Part shown: one piece after another, positions 37,102-46,004 of the stretch
Position numbering within the stretch: position 1 is the stretch's first letter
Layout of the letters: each line of letters begins with the position of its first letter
Assembly: GCF_015160855.1 (NCBI RefSeq)
Contig: NZ_CP063373.1
Coordinates: forward strand, 5,084,001-5,148,000
Direction: 5' to 3'
DNA from: Streptomyces ferrugineus
GTDB taxonomy: Bacteria; Actinomycetota; Actinomycetes; Streptomycetales; Streptomycetaceae
DNA length: 64,000 nt
Made by a program: the position numbers and the translations under genes
Notes under the pieces: generated by a model
What the model was told of the DNA's origin: nothing
Seen by the model: only the letters and a program-made list of their open reading frames with translations
Databases searched by the model: none

Positions 37102-37920
37102 TCAGAAGCGGACGGCGTCGATGAACGCCTGCAGTCCTGGTGTCTGCGGGTCGTTGAAGGCTTGCTCCGGTGGCACGTCCTCCTTGATCAGGCCGTCCTC
37201 GAAGAAGCAGATGCGGTCGGCGGCCTTGGAGGCGAAGGCCATGTCGTGGGTGACGATGCCGCAGGCGATGCCGTCCTCTTCCTTGAGCTTGGTCAGCACG
37301 CCCAGCACCTCGGCGGCGACCGGCGGGTCGAGCGCGGAGGTGATCTCGTCGCAGAGGAGCAGACGGGGGCGCATCATCAACGCCCGGGCGATGGCGACCC
37401 GTTGGCGTTCGCCGCCGGAGAGCTGCGTGCAGCGGCTTCTCAGGTGGTGGGCCATGCCCACGTCTGTCAGGGCCTGTTCGGCCCGCTCCAGCAGCTGGCC
37501 CTTGGACTCACCGAGTGCCAGGCGGGGAGCGATGGTGAGGTTTTCGAGGACGTTCATGTGGGGCCACAGGGTGTAGCTCTGGAAGATCATCCCGACCTGG
37601 CCCCGGAGCTCGTTCCACGCCTCCTGGTACTCGCCGTCGCGCACCACGGCCTGTCCGGCGAGGTCGATGTCCCCGGCGTCCGGCTCCTCCAGGCCGGCGA
37701 TCACCCGCAGCAGGGTGCTCTTGCCGGAGCCGCTCTTGCCGATGAGGACGGCGATCTCGCCGCTGCCGATCCGGAAGTCGGCCTCCTTGAGGACGGGGCG
37801 GCCGTGGAAGGACTTGCACACCCCGCGGGTGCGCACGAACGCGCCGTCGAGCCCGGCATCGGTGCAGGCGTCGGTGACCGTGTCCGAGGTCTTGTCGAGG
37901 GTCGGGTTGGTCTCTGTCAT
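37102..37920 (-). CDS. Polar amino-acid ABC transporter ATPase
   Basis: This 272-residue ATPase of the GlnQ/HisP family has Walker A IGKSGSGKST, signature LSGGERQRV and Walker B LLLCDEITSALD. It powers the importer formed with the permease five bases upstream and the binding protein at 38764. Its setting beside racemase and dehydrogenase genes and the shared operator suggest hydroxyproline or proline-like cargo. Confidence 0.92.
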   Translation of the reverse strand: MTETNPTLDKTSDTVTDACTDAGLDGAFVRTRGVCKSFHGRPVLKEADFRIGSGEIAVLIGKSGSGKSTLLRVIAGLEEPDAGDIDLAGQAVVRDGEYQEAWNELRGQVGMIFQSYTLWPHMNVLENLTIAPRLALGESKGQLLERAEQALTDVGMAHHLRSRCTQLSGGERQRVAIARALMMRPRLLLCDEITSALDPPVAAEVLGVLTKLKEEDGIACGIVTHDMAFASKAADRICFFEDGLIKEDVPPEQAFNDPQTPGLQAFIDAVRF

Positions 37921-37925
37921 GGTGA

Positions 37926-38729
37926 TCAGACACCTTCCGGCTTGAGCAGGGACTTCAGGGCGGGGTTGGCCAGGGCCGGCGGCCGCTGTCCGGGTCGCAT
38001 CCGGGCGAGGGTGCCGCGCAGCCCCGAAGCGGGCGGCGGTGCGCCGCGCGAGCCGCTGGTGAGCAGACGCCGCTCGACGTAGCTGGTGAACAGCGTCGCG
38101 GGGAAGGCGATCGCGAAGTAGATGACGGCGACCAGCGTGAAGATCTCCATGGGCCGGTAGGTCTGGCTGGAGAGGATGTTGCCCTGGAAGGTGAGGTCGG
38201 CCAGGCCCAGGGCGGAGACCAGGGAGGTGTCCTTGAACATGCTCACGTTCAGGGACAGGATCGTGGGAATCTGCTGGCGAAAGGCCTGCGGCACGATGAT
38301 GTGGCGCAGGATCTGCACCCGGTTCAGGCGCAGCATCCGGGCCGCCTCGATCTGCTCGACGGGCACCGACTGCATGCCGGCGCGGTAGGTCTCCGACATG
38401 AACGCGGTCAGGTGCGCGGTGAGCGCGATGATGATCGAGAGCTCACCGGGCAGGTCGATGCCGAGGAGCGCCGGAAGGGCGTAGAACACCCACAGCAACT
38501 GGATCAGCAGAGGAGTGCAGCGGAACACCTCGATGTAGAACTGGGCGGGCCAGCGGATGACCTCGATCTTCGACATGCGGGCCACGGCGAGCGGGAAACC
38601 GAGGACGGCGCTCGCGACGATGACGATCGTCGAGATCTTCAGAGTCAGCCACAGCCCGTCCAGCAGGGTGGGAAGCGCGGGGCCGATGACGCTCAGATCG
38701 AATTCGTAGGCGAGGTTCACGGAATTCAT
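37926..38729 (-). CDS. Polar amino-acid ABC transporter permease
   Basis: This 267-residue HisM/GlnP-type permease has about five membrane segments and the EAA loop QIEAARMLRLNRVQILRHI. ATG 38729 lies eight bases after GGAGGT; a GTG just before it (38732) is an equal alternative. Only one permease gene is present, so it probably forms a homodimer. A C-terminal tail of about 40 residues, rich in Pro and Arg, is unusual for the family. Confidence 0.9.
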   Translation of the reverse strand: MNSVNLAYEFDLSVIGPALPTLLDGLWLTLKISTIVIVASAVLGFPLAVARMSKIEVIRWPAQFYIEVFRCTPLLIQLLWVFYALPALLGIDLPGELSIIIALTAHLTAFMSETYRAGMQSVPVEQIEAARMLRLNRVQILRHIIVPQAFRQQIPTILSLNVSMFKDTSLVSALGLADLTFQGNILSSQTYRPMEIFTLVAVIYFAIAFPATLFTSYVERRLLTSGSRGAPPPASGLRGTLARMRPGQRPPALANPALKSLLKPEGV

Positions 38730-38763
38730 CACGGACTACCTCCGGGAGGACGGCGAGATCCGG

Positions 38764-39636
38764 TCAGGACTTGATCTCGAGGTCGCCCAGAGCGTCCGCG
38801 TCCCGGTAGCCGGCCTCGGCGAATGCGCGGTCGATCTCACCGCTGGCCACCGAGTTGTCGATCGCGACGTTGAGAATGTCCATGGAGCGGGCGTCGATGC
38901 CGGAGGGGACGCCGTAGGCGACGTGGTGCACGAAGATCGCCGGGTCGGGGACGACGATGCCCAGGGACTTGTCCTTGGTCGCCATGTCGACGGCGGTGCC
39001 CAGGTCGGCGAAGATGCCGATGGCCTTGCCCGCCTTCACGCCCGCGGCCGCGTTCTGGTAGGTGTCCACGCGCAGTTCTTTGGCCTCGGCCTTCTGCAGC
39101 GCCGCGTCCAGCGCGGAACCCTGCGTGGTGGCGATGGGCTTGTTCGCGTCGAGAATCTGCTTGCTGCTGGTGTAGTCGCTGTCCCGCTCCACCAGGAACA
39201 CACCCGGGTAGGACCACGAGCCGTGGGTGAAGCGGATCGCGAGGCTGCGCTCGACGGTCTGGTCGAGGTCGGCGGCGACGTCGTACTTGTCGGCCTGGAG
39301 GCCGGCGACGATGTTCTGCCAGGTGGTCGCCACGGTCTTGATCTTCACGCCGATGCCGTCCGCGAAGTTCTCCAGCGGGATGAGGTCGGGGCCGCTGCAG
39401 GTGCCGTCCGCCTTGACGACGATGGTCGGCGGGGCGTCGGCGCAGCCGACCCGCAGCACACCCGCCTTCTTGATCTTGTCGACCCAGGCGGCCTTGCCGG
39501 AGTCACCGGAACTGGCGACGGTCTGGGTCGAGCCGCCGTCCGAGCCGGCCTTCCCCCCGAAGTAGCCGGCCAGCCAGGCCAGGATGAGAACGCCGACCAC
39601 GTAGAAGGTGTATCTGCTCTGCTTGGTGAGGGCCAT
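38764..39636 (-). CDS. Amino-acid ABC transporter substrate-binding protein
   Basis: This 290-residue family-3 solute-binding protein has VLRVGCADAPPTIVV, followed by the ligand-binding blocks KYDVAADLDQTVERSLAI and IATTQGSALDAAL. The N-terminus has one hydrophobic segment (about residues 10-27) with no lipobox, so it may stay membrane-anchored. It is the first gene of the minus-strand importer operon, with operator copy 4 about 180 bases upstream. Cargo by context is a hydroxyproline isomer. Confidence 0.88.
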   Translation of the reverse strand: MALTKQSRYTFYVVGVLILAWLAGYFGGKAGSDGGSTQTVASSGDSGKAAWVDKIKKAGVLRVGCADAPPTIVVKADGTCSGPDLIPLENFADGIGVKIKTVATTWQNIVAGLQADKYDVAADLDQTVERSLAIRFTHGSWSYPGVFLVERDSDYTSSKQILDANKPIATTQGSALDAALQKAEAKELRVDTYQNAAAGVKAGKAIGIFADLGTAVDMATKDKSLGIVVPDPAIFVHHVAYGVPSGIDARSMDILNVAIDNSVASGEIDRAFAEAGYRDADALGDLEIKS

Positions 39637-39814
39637 GGCTGGTTGCTCCAGTGCTAGGGGACGAGTGGTGCAGCGTGCGGCATGGGGGGATTCGTTCGAT
39701 CCAGGGCCTACGGGCCTTTGGGCACTGCGGTGAATGAGCGGGCCTCGGGTGGCGCAGGAGCGCCGCCGTGGTCAATACCGCGTGAGACAGGGCGCTCCCG
39801 GAGAGAGACGCCCG

Positions 39815-39833
39815 AAGATTGTCTGACAAGCGA
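39815..39833. promoter_or_regulatory. GntR-type operator, copy 4 (importer promoter)
   Basis: AAGATTGTCTGACAAGCGA contains the perfect core TTGTC-T-GACAA. It lies in the divergent region between the importer and the racemase gene, on the importer side. Confidence 0.65.
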
Positions 39834-39991
39834 CTGAGATGCCGGAAGGCTAGGGACGCACCCCTGCTGTGTCAATAGCCGAAATCGTGATGTTCCGACA
39901 CGGCGCCCAGCCCGGGCGGAGTCGGCCGAATCCTTGACTTCCAGGCATTGACCGCGACGGGTGGTCCCGTCTAGCGTCCCCATCAAGCCGC

Positions 39992-40010
39992 CGATTGTTT
40001 GACAATCTGC
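39992..40010. promoter_or_regulatory. GntR-type operator, copy 5 (racemase promoter)
   Basis: CCGATTGTTTGACAATCTG keeps nearly all of the palindrome with arms GATTGT and ACAATC. It lies 22 bases upstream of the racemase ATG, where a bound repressor would block transcription. Confidence 0.7.
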
Positions 40011-40032
40011 GATCTCGAAAGGAAGGCCGGCC

Positions 40033-41082
40033 ATGAGGTTCAGTCGCGCCTTGAACGTGGTGGACGCGCATGCCGAGGGCGAATCCGGCAAGGTCGTCGT
40101 CGGCGGGGTCGGGAAAGTCCCGGGCCAGAGCCTCTTCGAGAAGATGCGCTACTTCGAGGAGCACCACGACCAGCTGCGCAAGCTGCTGCTCCAGGAGCCG
40201 CGCGGCGCGATGTGGCACAACGCCAACATCGTCCTGCCGTCCAACGACCCGCGGGCCGACATGGGGTACGTCATCCTGGAGTCGACGGAGTATCCGGTGA
40301 TGTCCGGCTCGAACACCATGTGCGTGGCCACGGTGTTGCTGGAGACCGGCATGCTCCCGATGACCGAGCCGGTCACGCACCTCACGCTGGAGTCCCCGGC
40401 CGGACTGATCCGGGTCGAGTGCGAGTGCGCCGACGGCAAGGTGCGGCAGGTGAAGCTGGTCAACCAGCCCGCGTTCGTCTACCACCACTTCGCCGACCTG
40501 GACGTGGACGGTCTCGGCCGGGTGACCGTGGACATCGCCTACGGCGGGATGACCTTCGTCTTCGCGGACGCCGAGTCACTCGGCTTCAAGCTCGACGTGA
40601 GCGAGGAGGCTGCACTGTGCGAACTCGGACAACGCCTCAAAAGGGCGGCCGTGCGCCAACTGGACGTGAGCCACCCGGAGAACCCGCTGATCCCCGGCAT
40701 CACCAACACCGTCTTCACCGGCCCGCTCCACCACGAGAGGGACGAGGACGGCACCGAGCTGATCCGCTCCCGGAACGCCACCGTCGTCTCCCCCGGCAGG
40801 ATCGACCGCTCCCCCTGCGGCACGGGCACCTCCGCCCGCCTCGCCGTCCTGCACGCCAAAGGGCTGCTGCAACCGGGGCAGCTCTTCCGGCACGAGTCGC
40901 TCATCGGCAGCCGGTTCGACGCCCGCATCGAGTCCACGACCACGGTCGGGCCGTACGACGCCGTCGTACCCAGCATCTCCGGACGGGCCTGGATCACCTC
41001 CTTCAACCAGCTGGTCCTCGATCCGACGGACCCGTTCCAGCACGGCTTCGTGGTGGGGCGGCCGTGGGAGCCGGAGCTCTGA
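40033..41082 (+). CDS. Proline-racemase-family enzyme 1 (hydroxyproline epimerase-like)
   Basis: This 349-residue protein has the two-lobed proline racemase fold. Known racemases use two Cys. Here the first is replaced by Ser91 (MSGSN in place of MCGH-type), while the second, Cys262 (SPCGTGT), is kept. Members convert trans-4-hydroxy-L-proline to its cis-D epimer or dehydrate trans-3-hydroxyproline (usually with Thr at the first position). The DadA- and DapA-like genes that follow favour the 4-hydroxyproline route. GGAAGG lies before the ATG. Confidence 0.85.
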   Translation: MRFSRALNVVDAHAEGESGKVVVGGVGKVPGQSLFEKMRYFEEHHDQLRKLLLQEPRGAMWHNANIVLPSNDPRADMGYVILESTEYPVMSGSNTMCVATVLLETGMLPMTEPVTHLTLESPAGLIRVECECADGKVRQVKLVNQPAFVYHHFADLDVDGLGRVTVDIAYGGMTFVFADAESLGFKLDVSEEAALCELGQRLKRAAVRQLDVSHPENPLIPGITNTVFTGPLHHERDEDGTELIRSRNATVVSPGRIDRSPCGTGTSARLAVLHAKGLLQPGQLFRHESLIGSRFDARIESTTTVGPYDAVVPSISGRAWITSFNQLVLDPTDPFQHGFVVGRPWEPEL

Positions 41083-41140
41083 GCTCCGGCGGCACCAAGT
41101 ATTCGACGATCTTCCATTCTGCGCGGTTCAGCGACCCGAG

Positions 41141-41158
41141 AGGCGCCTGAAAGCGCCT
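41141..41158 (+). terminator. Small hairpin before DadA-like gene
   Basis: AGGCGC (41141-41146) and GCGCCT (41153-41158) with a 6-base loop lie between racemase and DadA-like genes, just before the ribosome site CAGGAGG. It may modulate expression rather than terminate. Confidence 0.35.
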
Positions 41159-41178
41159 GTCAGGAGGTACACGACGCC

Positions 41179-42423
41179 ATGCGGACCATCGTTGTGGGGG
41201 CCGGAGCGGTCGGTCTGGCCGCCGCCTACCGGCTGGCCAAGGCCGGCTGTGAGGTGACCGTGCTCGACGCCCGGAGCGCGGGCTCCGCCGCCTCGCACGG
41301 CAACGCGGCCAAGATCGCCCTGGCGGAGAGCGGCCCGGTGCCCGCACCCGGTGTGATCCTGCAGTCCATCAAGTGGATGCTGAAGCCGGACAGCCCGCTC
41401 TACGTCAAGCCCTCGCTGAACCCGGCCTTCGTGAAGTTCATGCTGACCATGGCCCGCCACTGCACCACACGGGACTTCCGCGCCGGCCTGGAGACGACGC
41501 TGCGTCTCGCCGAGGGCACCATGGACCTCCTCGACGACTGGACCCGGGACGGCGTCGCCTTCGAGATGCACAAGGCGGGCGTCCTGCTCGCCTTCGAGAC
41601 CCGCGAGCGCTACGAGGAGCAGCTCGCGTCCCTCGACATCTTCGAGCACTTCGGCATGGTCGCCGAACATCTGCACGGGGACGCCGTACAGGCCAAGGAA
41701 CCGGTCCTGAACAGCCGTATCAGGCATGGCCTGTTCTTCCCCGACGACCGCCAGATCGAGCCCGACTCCCTCACCCAGGGCCTGCTCAAGCGGTGCACGG
41801 AGCTCGGCGTCGAGATCCACGAACACACCCCCGTACGCCGCTTCCTGCGCCGCGGCGACGCCGTCACCGGTGTCGTGACCGACAAGGGCGAATACACCGG
41901 CGACACCCTGCTGCTGACCGGCGGGGTGTGGACCGCCCGCATGGCGGCCCAGCTCGGCGTCCCGCTGCCGATCCGGCCCGGCAAGGGATACAGCGTCGAC
42001 TACTCGCCGTCCCCAGTGCCGCTGCGCATACCCCTCACGCTGGAGGACGCCCGCGTCGCGGTGACCCCGCTGAACGGCTTCCTGCGACTGGCGGGGACGA
42101 TGGAGTTCGGCGGCCTGGAGGAGAACATCAACCCCCGGCGCGTCGCCGCCATCAAGCAGGCCGCCGCCGACTCCCTCACCGGCTGGGACAACCCGCCGGG
42201 AGAGGCCCGCCCATGGGCCGGGCTGCGCCCCATGACCCCGGACGGACTGCCGATCATCGGCCGCCTCGACCCGCTGCCCAACGTCTACGTCGCCTCCGGC
42301 CACGGCATGCTCGGCCTCACTCTCGCCCCGGCCACCGCCGAGATCGTCACCGAGGCCATCACCACGCACCGCCTCCCGCCCGTCGCCGAAGCCGTCTCAC
42401 CGCGCCGCTTCAGCCGACGCTGA
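41179..42423 (+). CDS. DadA-like FAD dehydrogenase (D-hydroxyproline)
   Basis: This 414-residue flavoprotein has the N-terminal FAD motif VVGAGAVGLAAAYRLAKAG and the C-terminal motif WAGLRPMTPDGLPIIG, as in D-amino-acid dehydrogenases. After an epimerase it should oxidise cis-4-hydroxy-D-proline to pyrroline-4-hydroxy-2-carboxylate. GGAGG lies upstream of the ATG. A decayed piece with the same C-terminal motif occurs near 58310-58375. Confidence 0.87.
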   Translation: MRTIVVGAGAVGLAAAYRLAKAGCEVTVLDARSAGSAASHGNAAKIALAESGPVPAPGVILQSIKWMLKPDSPLYVKPSLNPAFVKFMLTMARHCTTRDFRAGLETTLRLAEGTMDLLDDWTRDGVAFEMHKAGVLLAFETRERYEEQLASLDIFEHFGMVAEHLHGDAVQAKEPVLNSRIRHGLFFPDDRQIEPDSLTQGLLKRCTELGVEIHEHTPVRRFLRRGDAVTGVVTDKGEYTGDTLLLTGGVWTARMAAQLGVPLPIRPGKGYSVDYSPSPVPLRIPLTLEDARVAVTPLNGFLRLAGTMEFGGLEENINPRRVAAIKQAAADSLTGWDNPPGEARPWAGLRPMTPDGLPIIGRLDPLPNVYVASGHGMLGLTLAPATAEIVTEAITTHRLPPVAEAVSPRRFSRR

Positions 42424-42482
42424 CCCCCACCGATCTCCCCATGCCACTCCGTTTCCTTCATGCTGATCCCAGGAGTTCCTTC

Positions 42483-43400
42483 ATGAGCGTCCCCCAGTTC
42501 ACCGGTATCCTCGCCGCCGTCGTCACCCCGCTGACCGCCGACGGCTCGGCCATCGACGCCGAGGGCGTCAAGCGCCAGGCCGACCACATCATCGGCGGCG
42601 GCATCCACGGCCTCGTGCCCGGCGGCAGCACCGGCGAGTTCACCACGCTGAGCCTCGACGAGCGCAAGCGGATCGCCGAGCTGTACGTCGAGGCCGCAGA
42701 CGGACGCGTCCCGGTCATCGCCGGGACGGGAGCGCTCAGCACGGCGGACACCGTGGAGCTGAGCGTGCACGCCGAGAAGGCCGGAGCCGCGGCTGTCATG
42801 ATCGTGCCGCCGTTCTACGACGCGCCCTCCTTCGAGGAGCTGCTCGCGTACTTCGGCGCGGTGTCCGAGGCGATCGACATCCCGATCATGTACTACAACA
42901 TCCCCTCCGCGTCCGGCGTGCAGCTCACCCCCGGGCAGCTCGCGCAGCTGGCCCGCCAGACCGCGATCACCTCCTACAAGGACACCGGCGGCGACTTCGC
43001 GTGGCTCACCGCCGTCCAGCAGCAGCACGCGGGGGACATCACCGCCCTCAACGGCTGGGACACCCTCACCTTCGCCGCACTCGCCAGCGGGGCGAAGGCC
43101 GGCGTGTGGGGCACCGCCAGCGTGATCCCCCAGCTGTGCGCCGACCTGTACGACGCCCTGGCCGTGCGCGGCGACCTGGCTGCCGGACGCGAACTGTGGA
43201 CGAAGATCTTCCCGATCTGCCAGTTCCTGGAGTCCCACAACTACGCCTGCGGCATCAAGACCGGCCTCGACCTGGTCGGCGTCGGCGCCGGCCCGACCCG
43301 GCGCCCGGTGCTTCCGCTGGCGCCGCAGTACCGTGAGGAGTTCCGGCAGCTGCTGATCGCCGCCGGCGTCTCCGTGACCGAGGACAGCGTGGCCGCCTGA
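42483..43400 (+). CDS. DapA-family lyase (hydroxypyrroline-carboxylate deaminase-like)
   Basis: This 305-residue Schiff-base aldolase-fold enzyme has GSTGEFTTLS, the Tyr in MYYNIP and the Schiff-base Lys in TSYKDTGG. In hydroxyproline clusters a DapA homologue turns pyrroline-4-hydroxy-2-carboxylate into 2-oxoglutarate semialdehyde with loss of ammonia, which fits the gene order. ATG 42483 was chosen after the gap following the DadA-like stop. Its stop overlaps the next ATG by one base (TGATG). Confidence 0.87.
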   Translation: MSVPQFTGILAAVVTPLTADGSAIDAEGVKRQADHIIGGGIHGLVPGGSTGEFTTLSLDERKRIAELYVEAADGRVPVIAGTGALSTADTVELSVHAEKAGAAAVMIVPPFYDAPSFEELLAYFGAVSEAIDIPIMYYNIPSASGVQLTPGQLAQLARQTAITSYKDTGGDFAWLTAVQQQHAGDITALNGWDTLTFAALASGAKAGVWGTASVIPQLCADLYDALAVRGDLAAGRELWTKIFPICQFLESHNYACGIKTGLDLVGVGAGPTRRPVLPLAPQYREEFRQLLIAAGVSVTEDSVAA

Positions 43401-44473
43401 TGAGCACGTACAGCCGCATCCACGCGATCGACGTCCACGCCGAGGGCGAACCGGGGCGTGTGCTGATCGGCAGCCATCTGCACGTCAAGGGCGCCACGAT
43501 GGCCGAGCGGCTGCAGTACTGCGAGAAACACCTAGACGACCTGCGCCGGCTCCTGCTCCGGGAGCCGCGCGGCTACCCGGCGCTGTGCGGCGCGCTCGTG
43601 CTGCCCCCGGCCGACCCGGCCGCCGACTTCGGCCTGGTGGTGCTGGAACAGGGCGGTTTCCGCCCCATGTCCGGCTCCAACCTCATCTGCGCGGTCACCG
43701 CGCTGGTGGAGACGGGTGCGGTGACGGTGAGCGAGCCGGTCACGGACCTCACCGTGGACACCGCGGTCGGGCTGGTCCGGGTCCGCGCCGAGGTGTCGGG
43801 GGGCAGGGCCAGGCGGGTCACCTTCGCCAACGTGCCCGCCTTCGCCGTAGCCCTCGACCATGTGCTGGACCTGCCCGAGTACGGGCGGGTGCCGGTCGAC
43901 ATCGTCTTCGGCGGACAGTTCTTCGTCCAGGCCAGGGCGGCCGATCTGGGCCTGGTCGTCGAGCCGGGGGCCGCAAAGCAACTCGCACGCGCCGGCGCGG
44001 TGCTGCGCACGGCGGCCCAGCAGCAGTTCCCGGTCGCCCACCCGCTCAACCCGGACATCAACGAGATCGCCCTGACGATGATCCACGGCCCCTCCCCCAC
44101 GCCCGGGGTCTCCGGCCGCAACACGGTCGTCCTCCCCAACGGCCCGGTCGACCTCGCCGATCCGGCGACCTGGACCGGCTCGCTGGACCGATCCCCGTGC
44201 GGCACCGGCACGTGCGCCCGCATGGCCGCCCTGCACGCCCGCGGCGAGCTCCCCCTGAACACACCGTTCGTCCACGAGTCGGTCATCGGTACGACCTTCA
44301 CCGGCACGCTGCTCGACACCGCCCAGGTCGGCCCGTACCAGGCCGTGTTGCCGACGATCAGCGGGCGCGGCTGGATCACCGGCTTCAACCAGTACGTCCT
44401 GGACGACACCGACCCCTTCCCGTACGGCTACACACTCGGCGACCTGTGGGGCGCCACGGAACAGGAGCGCTGA
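43400..44473 (+). CDS. Proline-racemase-family enzyme 2
   Basis: This 357-residue paralogue of the 40033 protein is in the same operon and also has Ser91 (MSGSN) and a second-site Cys267 (SPCGTGT). Overall it is clearly diverged from the first copy, so it is not a recent duplicate. It may act on another isomer, such as trans-3-hydroxy-L-proline (dehydration), or on the D-form. Both ends overlap neighbours by one base, which indicates tight translational coupling. Confidence 0.83.
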   Translation: MSTYSRIHAIDVHAEGEPGRVLIGSHLHVKGATMAERLQYCEKHLDDLRRLLLREPRGYPALCGALVLPPADPAADFGLVVLEQGGFRPMSGSNLICAVTALVETGAVTVSEPVTDLTVDTAVGLVRVRAEVSGGRARRVTFANVPAFAVALDHVLDLPEYGRVPVDIVFGGQFFVQARAADLGLVVEPGAAKQLARAGAVLRTAAQQQFPVAHPLNPDINEIALTMIHGPSPTPGVSGRNTVVLPNGPVDLADPATWTGSLDRSPCGTGTCARMAALHARGELPLNTPFVHESVIGTTFTGTLLDTAQVGPYQAVLPTISGRGWITGFNQYVLDDTDPFPYGYTLGDLWGATEQER

Positions 44474-45972
44474 TGGAGACCCCCGAGACCACCGGCACGC
44501 AGTTCATCGCCGGCAAGCGCCGACCCGGCACGTCCGGCGAGGAGTTCGCGGTGACCAATCCGGCCACCGGCGAGGTCCTGGCCATCGACTCCCTCGCCGG
44601 GGCGCAGGACGTGGACGAGGCGGTGGCCGCCGCACGCGCCGCGTTCGCCGAGTGGTCGCGCACCACACCGGTGGAGCGCTCCGAGGCGCTGCTGCGCTGG
44701 GCGGACCAACTCCAGGCGCGGGCCGATGAGTTCGCCCGCGTCGAGAGCCTCAACGCCGGAAAGCCGATCAAGCTCACGACCGGCTTCGACGTCCCCGGCA
44801 CCATCGACAACGTGCGGTTCTTTGCGGGGGCGGCACGCAACCTGGAGGGCCGCGCGTCGGGCGAGTACTCCGGCGACCACACCTCCACCATCCGCCGGGA
44901 GCCCGTCGGCGTCATCGGCTCCATCGCCCCCTGGAACTACCCGCTCCAGATGGCCGCCTGGAAGATCCTCCCCGCGGTCGCCGCCGGCAACACGATCGTC
45001 CTCAAGCCCTCCGAACTCACCCCGCTGACCTCGGTGATGTTCGCCGAGGCGGCTCAGGCCGCAGGCATCCCGGACGGCGTCATCAACGTCGTCACCGGCA
45101 CCGGGCCAGTGGCCGGGCAGGCACTGATCACCCACCCCGACGTCGCCATGGTGTCCTTCACCGGCTCCACCGCGGTGGGCCGCCAGGTCGCCGCCCAGGC
45201 CGCCGGGTCGGCCAAGCGCGTCCACCTCGAACTCGGCGGCAAGGCGCCCTTCGTGGTCTTCGACGACGCGGACGTGGAGGCCGCCGCCCGCGGTGCGGTG
45301 GCCGGGGCGCTGATCAACGCCGGCCAGGACTGCACGGCCGCCACCCGCGCCTATGTCCAACGGCCGCTGTACGAGGCGTTCGTGGCCCGGGTCGCCGAGC
45401 TGATGGACGGTGTACGCCTCGGCCCCCTCGACGACCCGGCCACCGACATGGGCTCCCTGATCTCGTTCCGCCAGCGCGACAAGGTCGCCGCCATGGTCGA
45501 GGACGCCCGCACAGCCGGGGCCACCGTCGTGCGCGGCGGCGGGATCCCCGAGGGCACGCTCGGCCGGGCCGCCTACTACGAGCCCACCCTCATCACCGAC
45601 GCCGCCCAGGACTCGGCGATCGTCCAACAGGAGATCTTCGGCCCGGTCCTGGTCTGCCTGCCCTTCGACAGCGACGACGACGCGCTCCGGCTCGCCAACG
45701 ACACCCCCTACGGGCTCGCCGCATCCGCCTGGACCACCAACGTCTACCGCGCCGGCCGCGCGAGCCGCGAGATCCAGGCCGGCTGCGTCTGGATCAACGA
45801 CCACATCCCGATCATCAGCGAGATGCCGCACGGCGGCTACAAGGCCTCCGGCTTCGGCAAGGACATGTCGGCCTACTCATTCGACGAGTACACCAACGTC
45901 AAGCACGTCATGACCGACATCACCGGCGAGCAGCACAAGTCCTGGCACGACACCGTCTTCACCGGCCACTGA
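44473..45972 (+). CDS. Aldehyde dehydrogenase (2-oxoglutarate semialdehyde-type)
   Basis: This 499-residue NAD(P)-dependent ALDH has catalytic Glu in LELGGKAPFVVF, catalytic Cys in GQDCTAA and the NAD-site block FTGSTAVGRQVA. By sequence it resembles gamma-aminobutyraldehyde/betaine-aldehyde dehydrogenases; by position it should oxidise 2-oxoglutarate semialdehyde to 2-oxoglutarate as the last hydroxyproline step. ATG 44473 overlaps the preceding stop. It is different in family from the ALDH7 enzyme at 34219. Confidence 0.87.
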   Translation: METPETTGTQFIAGKRRPGTSGEEFAVTNPATGEVLAIDSLAGAQDVDEAVAAARAAFAEWSRTTPVERSEALLRWADQLQARADEFARVESLNAGKPIKLTTGFDVPGTIDNVRFFAGAARNLEGRASGEYSGDHTSTIRREPVGVIGSIAPWNYPLQMAAWKILPAVAAGNTIVLKPSELTPLTSVMFAEAAQAAGIPDGVINVVTGTGPVAGQALITHPDVAMVSFTGSTAVGRQVAAQAAGSAKRVHLELGGKAPFVVFDDADVEAAARGAVAGALINAGQDCTAATRAYVQRPLYEAFVARVAELMDGVRLGPLDDPATDMGSLISFRQRDKVAAMVEDARTAGATVVRGGGIPEGTLGRAAYYEPTLITDAAQDSAIVQQEIFGPVLVCLPFDSDDDALRLANDTPYGLAASAWTTNVYRAGRASREIQAGCVWINDHIPIISEMPHGGYKASGFGKDMSAYSFDEYTNVKHVMTDITGEQHKSWHDTVFTGH

Positions 45973-46004
45973 GCCACCCGATCGAGCCGTCCAGGAGGGA
46001 CTTC

